Source: Staphylococcus warneri | Lineage (GTDB): Bacteria; Bacillota; Bacilli; Staphylococcales; Staphylococcaceae | Direction: 5' to 3' | DNA length: 64,000 nt | Assembly: GCF_900636385.1 (NCBI RefSeq) | Contig: NZ_LR134269.1 | Location: 1,116,001-1,180,000, forward strand | Shown: in pieces, positions 34,935-45,542 of the stretch | How positions within the stretch are numbered: position 1 is the first letter of the stretch | How the letters are laid out: each line of letters begins with the position of its first letter | Notes under the pieces: model-generated | What the model saw: the letters and a program-made list of their open reading frames with translations, nothing else | What the model was told of the DNA's origin: nothing | Databases searched by the model: none | Position numbers and translations under genes: made by a program

Positions 34935-35708
34935 ATGAAACATCAATTTTCTAGAAATGAGTTAGCAATCGGACAAGAGGGACTTGATTTATTAAAAAAT
35001 AAAACTGTAGCTGTGTTAGGTGTCGGTGGCGTTGGATCTTTTGCTGCTGAAGCATTAGCTAGAACGAATATAGGTCATATCATTTTAATAGATAAAGACG
35101 ATGTTGATATTACAAATGTTAACCGTCAAATCCATGCCTTAACTTCTACTATCGGACAAAGTAAAGTGACGTTAATGGAAGAAAGAATAAAACAAATTAA
35201 TCCAGACTGTAAAGTAACGCCATTACATATGTTTTATACTGAAGAGACATACGAAGAGATATTTAATAACTATGATATTGATTATTTTATCGATGCGAGT
35301 GATACCATTATTTATAAAGTACATTTAATGAAAGAATGCTTAGAACGTGGTATCGATATGATTTCCAGTATGGGGGCAGCTAATAAAATAGATCCTACTC
35401 GATTCCAAATTGCTGATATCTCAAAAACGCATACTGATCCAATGGCTAAGGTCATTCGTAATAGATTAAAACGTGTAGGTATTCGAAAAGGGGTTAAAGT
35501 TGTATTTTCAGATGAAAGTCCAATTGTAATTAGAGAAGATGTAAAAGAAACAGTAGGCGACAAAAATGCTATTAATAGAAAAGGACAAATGCCACCATCT
35601 TCCAATGCATATGTACCAAGTGTAGTTGGATTAATTTGTTCAAGTTATGTCATCAATGATATTCTAAAAGACATTCCGATTCGTCGTATTAAAGATAAAG
35701 GCCAATAA
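34935..35708 (+). CDS. tcdA: tRNA threonylcarbamoyladenosine dehydratase
   Basis: TcdA converts t6A37 of ANN-decoding tRNAs to cyclic ct6A in an ATP-dependent step. The 257-residue ThiF/E1-like protein has the nucleotide-binding GVGGVGSFAAEAL (about 30-42), the catalytic Arg segment NVNRQIHAL and the conserved SSMGAANKIDPTRF. An AAAGGAG site precedes the ATG. It is a single-gene unit between the 6S RNA and a bidirectional terminator shared with rarA. Database names include YrvM and CsdL. Confidence 0.94.
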   Translation: MKHQFSRNELAIGQEGLDLLKNKTVAVLGVGGVGSFAAEALARTNIGHIILIDKDDVDITNVNRQIHALTSTIGQSKVTLMEERIKQINPDCKVTPLHMFYTEETYEEIFNNYDIDYFIDASDTIIYKVHLMKECLERGIDMISSMGAANKIDPTRFQIADISKTHTDPMAKVIRNRLKRVGIRKGVKVVFSDESPIVIREDVKETVGDKNAINRKGQMPPSSNAYVPSVVGLICSSYVINDILKDIPIRRIKDKGQ

Positions 35709-35717
35709 TTAAGTTTT

Positions 35718-35776
35718 AAAAAAAAGATAGCTTGTCTATAATGTAATTGCTACATATAGGCAAGCTATCTTTTAAT
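35718..35776. terminator. Bidirectional terminator between tcdA and rarA
   Basis: Arms AAAAGATAGCTTGTCTATA (35722-35740) and their near-perfect complement (35755-35773) have an A-run before and a T-rich stretch after, serving both convergent genes. Confidence 0.82.
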
Positions 35777-37048
35777 TTATTTAGACTTATTCAATAGATT
35801 CTCATAAATGGTTTTAAATTGTTGTTCACTTTTAGATGTCGTTTTAGGTTCATAATATATTCGATTTTTAAGTATATCAGGTAAATATTGTTGAACTACA
35901 TGACCATTGTCATAATTGTGTGGATATTTATAACCAATAGCACGGCCTAATTCTTTAGCACCAGCATAGTGGCCATCTTTTAAATAGTCCGGTATTTGTC
36001 CTACTTTGCCTTGTCTTATGTCACTTAATGCTTTATCAATAGCTGAAATGCCTGAATTCGATTTAGGTGATAAGCATAATTCAATAACTGCTTGGCTTAA
36101 TGGAATTCGTGCTTCAGGAAAACCTAATCTTTCAGCAGATTGAATTGCAGCTAAAGTACGTTGTCCTGCATTTGGTGAAGCTAAACCTACATCCTCATAA
36201 CTAATTACGAGTAATCGTCTGACTATTGTTGGTAAATCACCAGCTTCTATCAATCTGGCTAGATAATGCAGTGCTGCATTGACATCACTGCCTCGAATAG
36301 ACTTTTGAAAAGCACTCATGACATCATAATGCATATCTCCATCTTTATCACTAACGAATGCCCCTTTTTGCAAGCAATCTTTAGCATCTTGCAATGTAAT
36401 GTGACGTTGCCCATCTTCTTCAGATGCACTTAAAACTGCAAGTTCTAAAGCATTTAAAGCACTTCTAACATCACCTTGACTCTGAGTTGAGAAATAAGTC
36501 ATAGCATCATCATCAACTTTAGGTGAATATGCATTAAGACCTCGATCTTCGTCTTCTAAAGCACGATTAAGTGCTAATCTAATATCGTCATTATCCAAAG
36601 GAAACAATTCAAAAATTTGAGCTCTTGACCGAATAGCTGGGTTAATTGCATGATAAGGATTAGAAGTTGTTGCACCAATTAAGACAATTTTTCCATTTTC
36701 TAAATGGGGCAATAAAAAGTCTTGTTTCGCTTTATCTAATCGGTGAATTTCATCTAATAACAAAATCACTTGTCCAGACATTTTTGCTTCATCGACTACC
36801 ATTTGCATATCTTTTTTTGTATTCGTTACAGCATTGAGTTGTCTAAATTTATATTGAGTACTACCTGCAATGGCTTTAGCAATACTTGTTTTACCTATAC
36901 CAGGTGGCCCATAAAATATCATAGAAGAAAGTCTTTTAGTTTCTACCATTCTTCTAATAATACCTTTTGGACCAACCAAATGTTGTTGTGAAATGATTTC
37001 ATCTATATTTATTGGTCTCATCCTAGACGCTAAAGGTTCAGTATTCAC
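35777..37048 (-). CDS. rarA: Replication-associated recombination ATPase RarA (MgsA)
   Basis: RarA is an AAA+ ATPase that acts at stalled replication forks together with SSB. The 423-residue protein has Walker A YGPPGIGKTS (about 45-54), Walker B LLLDEIHRLD (about 95-104), sensor 1 GATTSNP and the C-terminal MgsA tetramerisation domain (about 250-415). The start is most likely GTG 37048 (MNTEPLASRMRP), seven to eight bases after AAAGGTG; the GTG at 37057 directly abuts that site. It is divergent from cymR. Confidence 0.95.
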   Translation of the reverse strand: MNTEPLASRMRPINIDEIISQQHLVGPKGIIRRMVETKRLSSMIFYGPPGIGKTSIAKAIAGSTQYKFRQLNAVTNTKKDMQMVVDEAKMSGQVILLLDEIHRLDKAKQDFLLPHLENGKIVLIGATTSNPYHAINPAIRSRAQIFELFPLDNDDIRLALNRALEDEDRGLNAYSPKVDDDAMTYFSTQSQGDVRSALNALELAVLSASEEDGQRHITLQDAKDCLQKGAFVSDKDGDMHYDVMSAFQKSIRGSDVNAALHYLARLIEAGDLPTIVRRLLVISYEDVGLASPNAGQRTLAAIQSAERLGFPEARIPLSQAVIELCLSPKSNSGISAIDKALSDIRQGKVGQIPDYLKDGHYAGAKELGRAIGYKYPHNYDNGHVVQQYLPDILKNRIYYEPKTTSKSEQQFKTIYENLLNKSK

Positions 37049-37131
37049 ATTTGTCACACCTTTCTTATATTATCTTAACGTAAAAAATGATAGAATGGGA
37101 ATATATAATTCGAATTAAGTGAGGTTATACA

Positions 37132-37554
37132 ATGAAAATATCAACAAAAGGGAGATATGGCTTAACTTTAATGATTTCTCTTGCTAAAAGAGAAGGCCAG
37201 GGTTGCGTATCATTAAAAACAATAGCTGAAGAAAATAATTTAAGTGATTTATATTTAGAACAACTTGTTGGACCCTTAAGAAATGCTGGATTAATTCGAA
37301 GCGTTCGAGGCGCAAAAGGTGGGTACCAATTAAGATTACCTGCTGAAGAAATTACAGCTGGTGATATTATCAGATTATTAGAAGGACCCATTACCTTCGT
37401 AGAAAGTATCGAGTCAGAACCACCTGCTCAAAAACAATTATGGTTAAGAATGAGAGATGCAGTCAGAGACGTACTCGACAACACAACACTACAATACCTA
37501 GCAGAATACAAAGAAACAGACCAAAACCTAGACGGATACATGTTTTATATATAG
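37132..37554 (+). CDS. cymR: Rrf2-family cysteine metabolism repressor CymR
   Basis: CymR, in complex with the cysteine synthase CysK, represses cysteine and sulfur acquisition genes and in S. aureus also affects stress resistance. The 140-residue protein has the Rrf2 winged helix (MKISTKGRYGLTLMISLAK, then LSDLYLEQLVGPLRNAGL and SVRGAKGGYQLR) and a normal dimerisation tail ending LDGYMFYI. The iscS-mnmA genes lie downstream. The last 26 sense codons before the Met-Phe-Tyr-Ile tail use only A, C or G at the third position (GAC, AAC, TAC, CTA/CTC), unlike the rest of the gene, and the stop codon abuts a STAR-type repeat. Confidence 0.96.
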   Translation: MKISTKGRYGLTLMISLAKREGQGCVSLKTIAEENNLSDLYLEQLVGPLRNAGLIRSVRGAKGGYQLRLPAEEITAGDIIRLLEGPITFVESIESEPPAQKQLWLRMRDAVRDVLDNTTLQYLAEYKETDQNLDGYMFYI

Positions 37555-37680
37555 GGACCCAGCAAAGAGAAATTGGGAATCCAATTTCAACAAGCAATGC
37601 AAGTTGGGCAAGGGCCCCAACATTGAAAAATTGGTTCCCCAACTTTTACGGACCATGCAAGTTGGGCGGCCCCTTTATAG
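37554..37680 (-). repeat. STAR-type intergenic repeat element
   Basis: The minus strand contains TGTTGGGGCCC (complement of 37612-37622), the core of the Staphylococcus aureus repeat (STAR). The motif ATGCAAGTTGGGC occurs twice on the plus strand (37597-37609 and 37655-37667), a degenerate GGGACCCAGCAAAGAG copy lies at the cymR stop, and a further GC-rich GGGCGGCCCC closes the element. Spacers contain AATTGGGAATCCAATT-type dyads. STAR elements vary in copy number between staphylococcal strains. The GC-rich cores stand out against the AT-rich surroundings. Confidence 0.8.
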
Positions 37681-38011
37681 AGGTTTTATACAAAAGGATT
37701 ATAAATTTATGAAAAAGTATGGATTAATTTCCATATTTTTTTAATTTAATAGATTGATTAGTTTACCTACTCAAATCCTACAATCAAGCGTTTGATACGT
37801 GCGATACGTAAATTCTAAATTGCTTTTAGTACAAAGTTTCTAAATTTTATTTGATACATATGTTTAGTTCCTTGACCAAGTGGTATGAATAGAATATACA
37901 TCATAACAATTGTTGAATTAATCTTATTCATAAAGTGATTGATGTAATAAAGTTAAAATTAAAGTTTTAACAAATACAAATTAGTTTTAAATCTGAAAGG
38001 AGCTTATATTT
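37681..38011 (+). other. Gene-free AT-rich interval with a SigB-like promoter
   Basis: No gene is visible. The one notable site is GTTTAG (37862-37867), 13 bases, then TGGTAT (37881-37886), close to the staphylococcal sigma-B consensus GTTTAA-N12-15-GGGTAT. It points toward the small gene at 38012 with a leader of about 120 bases. Confidence 0.35.
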
Positions 38012-38161
38012 ATGGGATTCATGGATAAAGCAAAAGACGCAGCAGAAAAATTCAAAAACAGTGATAATGAGCAAGTAAACAAAGCTAAAGATACAATTAA
38101 CGAGTATACTGATACTGGTAAAGGCGACAAAGATAAAAAAGAAGATAAAGACGATAAATAA
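38012..38161 (+). CDS. Small charged 49-residue protein (general stress / MT0933 antitoxin-like)
   Basis: The product starts MGFMDKAKDAAEKFKNSDNE and ends in a Lys/Asp-rich tail (GDKDKKEDKDDK). The N-terminus is an amphipathic helix resembling Rv0909/MT0933-type small proteins and, more loosely, CsbD-type stress proteins. AAAGGAG precedes the ATG at good spacing, and a strong terminator follows at once, so I consider it a real single-gene unit. A sigma-B-like promoter lies about 120 bases upstream, which fits a stress-induced protein. Its function is unknown. Confidence 0.72.
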   Translation: MGFMDKAKDAAEKFKNSDNEQVNKAKDTINEYTDTGKGDKDKKEDKDDK

Positions 38162-38177
38162 TCGTTTTCTTATAAGT

Positions 38178-38213
38178 AAAGGGGTAGTGCAATAGCGCTA
38201 CCTCTTTTTTTTA
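38178..38213 (+). terminator. Terminator after the small charged protein gene
   Basis: A GGTAGTGC / GCGCTACC stem with an AATA loop is followed by a run of eight T after C. Confidence 0.85.
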
Positions 38214-38252
38214 TATATTAAAAATACTGAAACGCCAATATCACGTTTCAGT
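38214..38252 (-). terminator. Terminator of the luciferase-like oxidoreductase gene
   Basis: On the minus strand ACTGAAACG and CGTTTCAGT arms (38226-38252) are followed by ATTTTTAATAT. Confidence 0.75.
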
Positions 38253-38270
38253 ATAATTGAATTAAATAAA

Positions 38271-39269
38271 TTATAGTGTATCGATAATATGTTTGAATTT
38301 TTGATATGACTCATGTTGCTTTTGTTGATCAAAAATATAGCTTACACCCATGATTTCATCGATATCTCCATAATAATCAATAAAATCTTTAATTTTTTGT
38401 TTAACTGTACTTTCAGAACCAATCATTGATGAGTTGATTCGTTGCTTCGCCATCTCCAATTCCCTAGGCGTTAACACTTGATCTAATTTATCTGTTGGTG
38501 GTTGTACTGGTTGCATTTTGCCTCTTGTAATACTTACCATTACTTGAGCCATTGAACTAGCTAAATATTCTGCTTCTTCATCAGTGTCTGCAACGATAAC
38601 ATTTAAGCCTATAATAACATAAGGTTCACTTAATACCTCTGAAGGTTCAAATAACTCTTTATATATTTGTATGGCTTCTTTCATTTGTTGTGGTGCAAAA
38701 TGTCCAGCAAAAACATATGGTAAACCTCTTCTAGCAGCCACATGTGCCGAATCAGTTGAAGAACCTAATATATATAACGGAACTTGTTTATTCACAGCTG
38801 GATAGGCACGTACATAACTTTGTTGATTTGCAGGTCCAAAATATTGTTGTAATTGATCTACTTCATCTGGAAATTGATAAACACCATTATGTTGGTCTCT
38901 ACGCAATGCACTTGCAGTCATCATATCTGTACCTGGTGCTCTTCCTAAACCTAAATCTACTCGATTAGGAAATAAAGTAGCCATTGTACCAAATTGTTCT
39001 GCTACTATAAGAGGTGCGTGATTTGGCAACATTATTCCACCAGAACCAACTTTAATCGTTTTTGTATGTTCTAGAGTATGTTGAACTAATAATGCAGTCG
39101 CAGAACTTACTAAATTAGGTGCATTATGGTGCTCGGCAATCCAATATCTTTCATAACCTACTTGTTCTAAATGTTGTGCTAAATCAATCATGTCATTTAA
39201 AGCGTCGCTATCATCTTGTCCTTCTCTAATAGGTACTAAATTTAATGCTGATACTTTAAGTTTATTCAT
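38271..39269 (-). CDS. LLM-class flavin-dependent oxidoreductase (luciferase-like)
   Basis: The 332-residue protein belongs to the bacterial luciferase-like monooxygenase superfamily, FMN-dependent TIM barrels. Family features are the start [27 protein letters not shown] near residue 55, [14 protein letters not shown] near 80 and [13 protein letters not shown] near 110. The substrate cannot be told from sequence. The frame opens at 39314, but ATG 39269 follows GGAGGAAA and gives the conserved start. It is transcribed alone, opposite to its neighbours. Confidence 0.9.
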   Translation of the reverse strand: MNKLKVSALNLVPIREGQDDSDALNDMIDLAQHLEQVGYERYWIAEHHNAPNLVSSATALLVQHTLEHTKTIKVGSGGIMLPNHAPLIVAEQFGTMATLFPNRVDLGLGRAPGTDMMTASALRRDQHNGVYQFPDEVDQLQQYFGPANQQSYVRAYPAVNKQVPLYILGSSTDSAHVAARRGLPYVFAGHFAPQQMKEAIQIYKELFEPSEVLSEPYVIIGLNVIVADTDEEAEYLASSMAQVMVSITRGKMQPVQPPTDKLDQVLTPRELEMAKQRINSSMIGSESTVKQKIKDFIDYYGDIDEIMGVSYIFDQQKQHESYQKFKHIIDTL

Positions 39270-39547
39270 AGCAAAATTTCCTCCATAGTAAAAATAGTAT
39301 ATGAAGTATAACAATGATTACTACAATAAAATATTAAATTGCTCATTACACATAACAAAACTACTATTCAATTTATGACAAAATGCTAGTTAAGTATATA
39401 ATTCAAGATTTAGACTAATACATATTATCAACTATAGCAATAAAATGTTAAAATTATACTAACTATATTTGTCAAACAGATAGGTAGAAAAATACGTTTC
39501 TAGGTGCTATTATAGGAACATTGATAATTTTGTGAGGAGTGTCAAAC

Positions 39548-41808
<2,261 letters not shown>

Positions 41809-41812
41809 AGTT

Positions 41813-41860
41813 TTGCCGTTAATTCATGGACGTGGTTTTAGGATTAACGGCAATTTTTTT
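41813..41860 (+). terminator. Terminator after mnmA
   Basis: A perfect 11-bp stem (TTGCCGTTAAT / ATTAACGGCAA) is followed by TTTTTTT. Confidence 0.88.
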
Positions 41861-42024
41861 AATTATATATACAAATAGTATGTACGTTACTTAGTATACT
41901 TTTAAAAATTCATACATATCATGATAAAATATATTTAAACTAATTTTGAACGGTAATTATCAGTTTTAACTAAGAAAGAACCAATAGTTATTTAACGATG
42001 ATATAAGGAGTTGTCTCATTAAAT

Positions 42025-42693
42025 ATGATTGATCAAAAAACGATATATCAATTTATCAAAGAGGGTCAGTTAGAAGAAGCGTTAAAGGCTTTATTTGATA
42101 ATATTGAAGAAGACCCAACAGTCACAGAAAATTATATTAATGCTGGAATAGTATTAGCAGATGCAGGCGAAATTGAAAAATCTGAACGCTTTTTCCAAAA
42201 AGCGATAACAATTGACCCTGAAAATGGCGCCATTTATTATAATTTAGGAAATGTCTATTATAATCAAGATCGATTTAAAGAAGCGATTAAATTATATCAA
42301 CAAGCCATGAAGTACAATATAGAACCAGTTGATTGCAATTACATGATAGGAATGTCTTTTAACCAATTAAATGCGCATAAAGAAGCATTACCATTTTTAA
42401 TGACTGCAGCAGAAAAAGATCACCAACAAGATACAGAAGTACAGTTTCAATATGGGTTGGTATTATGTCAATTAGAAATGTTTGATCAAGCTATTAAACA
42501 ATTAAAAAAAGTACTATCAATCGATTCAAATCATGTTGACGCAATATATAACTTAGGACTTGCTACATATATGAAAAATGAGGACGTAGATGAAGCAATC
42601 GAATATTTCAACCAAGCGATTAAGATTGATTCTGGTCACTTATTGAGTCAACACGCATTAAAAACGTTTACAGCAATTAAAGAAGAGGAGTAA
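42025..42693 (+). CDS. Tetratricopeptide repeat protein
   Basis: The 222-residue protein consists of about five or six TPR units; clear ones include GAIYYNLGNVYYNQDRFKEA near residue 70 and the DAIYNLGLATYMKNEDVDEA repeat near 172. TPR arrays mediate protein-protein contacts, and the partner is unknown. It has no signal peptide, so it should be cytosolic. AAGGAG lies upstream of the ATG. recD2 follows four bases after the stop, and this linkage is conserved in staphylococci. Confidence 0.92.
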   Translation: MIDQKTIYQFIKEGQLEEALKALFDNIEEDPTVTENYINAGIVLADAGEIEKSERFFQKAITIDPENGAIYYNLGNVYYNQDRFKEAIKLYQQAMKYNIEPVDCNYMIGMSFNQLNAHKEALPFLMTAAEKDHQQDTEVQFQYGLVLCQLEMFDQAIKQLKKVLSIDSNHVDAIYNLGLATYMKNEDVDEAIEYFNQAIKIDSGHLLSQHALKTFTAIKEEE

Positions 42694-42697
42694 TACA

Positions 42698-45168
42698 ATG
42701 ACTGACCCTACACTATTTGATTATTCAATGATTAAAGGTACTGTCGAAACTATTTTATTTCAAAATAGTGATAATTTTTATACTGTTTTAAAAGTGGATA
42801 CAATTGAGACTAATGAATCATTTGATACGATGCCAACAGTAGTAGGGTTTCTTCCCAATGTTGTCGAAGGGGACGTTTATACGTTTAAGGGTCAAACAGT
42901 AGAACATCCTCGTTATGGGAAACAACTAAAAGCAGAAACATTTGAAAAAGAATTACCACAGACTAAAGATGCGATCATCAGTTATTTATCCAGTGATTTA
43001 TTCAAAGGTATCGGTAAAAAAACTGCGCAAAATATAGTGAATACTTTAGGAGAAAATGCAATAAACGATATTTTGAATGATGCAAGTGTGCTTGAAAAAG
43101 TTCCAAGTTTACCTAAGAAGAAACAAAAACAAATTGCTGAACAAATCGCTTCTAATCAAGAATCAGAGAAAGTAATGATTCGATTACATGATTTAGGTTT
43201 CGGCCCTAAATTAGCAAGTTCAATTTATCAATATTATGGTGCAGAAACATTAAATGTTCTAGATAAAAACCCTTACCAACTTGTGTATGACATCAAGGGA
43301 ATTGGCTTTAGTAAAGCAGACCAACTAGCACAAAAAATAGGTATTCAATTTGATGCACCTGAACGAATAAAGGCAGGTTTGTTATTTACATTAGAAGAAG
43401 AATGTATTAAACAAGGTCATACATATATGCCTCATGATCAAATCATTGAAGCAACATACAACGTCTTAACGCAAAATAGTAATCATGATGATAATCAAAT
43501 AAAACAAGAACACATTCATCGAATGTTATTAGAGCTAAATGAAGAGAAAAGAATCATAGTTGATAATGAAAAAGTATCTATACCAAGTTTATATTATTCA
43601 GAATTGAAAAGTGTTCAAAATTTATACCGAATCAAAACGCATACTAGCAAGTTGAAAGAGATAGAACAATCTGATTTACAAATTCATATTGGTGAAATAG
43701 AAACGAGCAATGAAGTAAGCTATGCAGAATCACAAAAGGAAGCTTTACAGACAGCTATCAATTCTAAAGTAATGTTATTGACAGGTGGTCCTGGTACAGG
43801 TAAAACTACTGTGATCAAAGGGATTGTTGAATTGTATGCAGAAGTTCATGGAATTTCTTTAGATTATGATGATTATCAGGAAGACGATTATCCTGTAGTT
43901 TTAGCAGCACCAACCGGTCGTGCATCGAAAAGATTACAAGAGTCAACTGGATTAGAGGCTATGACGATACATCGATTGATTGGTTGGAATCAAGACACAC
44001 AACCAGAAGATATACTGGATAATGAAATTAATGCACGTCTCATCATTATTGATGAGATGTCTATGGTAGATACTTGGCTATTTCACCAATTTCTGAGTGC
44101 CGTACCTTTAGATGCTCAAATTATTCTAGTGGGTGATGAAGATCAATTACCTTCTGTAGGCCCTGGTCAGGTGTTTAAAGATTTAATTGATTCTAAAACC
44201 ATACCAAGAGTCAATTTAACAGAAGTTTATCGCCAACAAGATGGATCTAGTATTATTGAACTAGCTCATCGAATGAAACTGGGACAACCTATTGATATTA
44301 CACAACGATTTCATGATCGAAGTTTTATCAATTGTGGTACAGATCAAATTCTAACAGTTGTCGAGAAAGTAGTTAATAGTGCTGTTAATAAAGGCTATGA
44401 TATGAGCGATATCCAAGTGCTTGCCCCAATGTATAAAGGGAATGCAGGTATTAAACGATTAAACCAAATATTACAAACCATCTTAAATCCAAAGAAAAAG
44501 ATACTAGAGAAATTGAGTTTGGTGATGTCGTATTTAGAAAAGGCGATAAAGTATTACAATTAGTTAACCGTCCGAATGATAATATATTTAACGGCGATAT
44601 TGGTGTGATTGTCGGTATATTTTGGGCTAAGGAAAATGCTTTAAATAAAGATGTCTTAGTCGTTGATTTTGAAGGAAATGAAATAACATTTACGCGCCAA
44701 GATTTACTCGAATTAACACATGCATATTGTACTTCTATTCATAAATCACAAGGTTCAGAGTTTCCGATTGTGATTATGCCTATAGTTAAACAATATTTTA
44801 GAATGTTGCAGCGTCCAATATTATATACAGGATTAACACGTGCGAAACAATCTTTAGTTCTATTAGGTGATCCACAGGCATTTGATATTGGTTTAAATAC
44901 AAATGGACAGAAAAGATTAACACAATTATACGATATACTGAGCCAATACTTTAAAGAAAGTAAAATAGAAGACCATGAGAATGCAAATCTTCAAGACCAA
45001 CATCAAGATATTCAAGTTGTAAACTTTGAGGATAAGCAAAGTAATGTAAAAGATCAAACTACATCCGATACATCAATGAGTATTGAATTATCTGAAGACA
45101 CAATTTATCAAATTGATCCTATGATAAATATGGGAGAAATGTCCCCATATGACTTTGCTAAACGTTGA
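42698..45168 (+). pseudogene. recD2: ATP-dependent DNA helicase RecD2, disrupted by a 1-base deletion (probable sequencing error)
   Basis: RecD2 is a 5'-3' SF1B helicase of bacteria lacking RecBC, involved in repair and replication. The first frame carries the N-terminal OB/HhH region (SDLFKGIGKKTAQNIV), Walker A LTGGPGTGKTTV (about 361-372) and IIDEMSMVD, then breaks at an A-run (44494-44498). The second frame continues to 45168 with ELTHAYCTSIHKSQGSEFP and LTRAKQSLVLLGD. Adding one A restores NPKKKDTREIEFGDVVFRKG and gives about 823 residues. The shift lies in a homopolymer and no domain is missing, so I favour a sequencing error. Confidence 0.9.
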
Positions 45169-45204
45169 CAATTGAAACCAATAAAATTAAAATAAACTTA
45201 AGTT

Positions 45205-45470
45205 CGCATAAAGATGAGTAGACAATTTTTAATATTAAGAGATGTACTGGTTGGTGAAAAGTACAATTAAAATTGTTGAACGCTACTTTGTGTCAATTTA
45301 ATCATGAGACTAAAGTGATAAGAAACGGTTAGCATAATATAATCCTTTATTCTGGATTATCAAATTGCTATTTTCTATAAATGCAGTATTGATACTAACC
45401 CAACATCTTATAACTAGGGTGGTACCGCGACAACGTTCGTCCCTTTTTGAGGATGAGCGTTTTTTGTTTA
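45205..45470 (+). ncRNA. T-box leader of alaS (specifier GCT, Ala)
   Basis: The leader has a stem I with GTAC...GTAC closing GGTTGGTGAAAA (45244-45263), a specifier GCT at 45282-45284 preceded by GAAC, the T-box core AGGGTGGTACCGCG at 45416-45429, and a terminator (AACG-type arms at 45432-45462, then a T-run). It should induce alaS when tRNA-Ala is uncharged. The GAA-plus-one-base spacing before the specifier is the same as in the valS leader of this window. Confidence 0.9.
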
Positions 45471-45542
45471 CATTTAAACAATAGAAACAGTTATACATTA
45501 TTTGCTATTAGCTCATAAATTAAATTCAGGGAGTGTAAGTGG

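Noticed and set aside
37554..37680. CRISPR-like array
   Set aside because: Only two or three degenerate short repeats with unequal spacing; the cores match STAR elements and no cas genes are near.
37440..37712. Open frame overlapping the end of cymR and the STAR repeat
   Set aside because: It is out of frame with cymR, continues through repeat DNA and has a low-complexity composition; no ribosome binding site precedes it.
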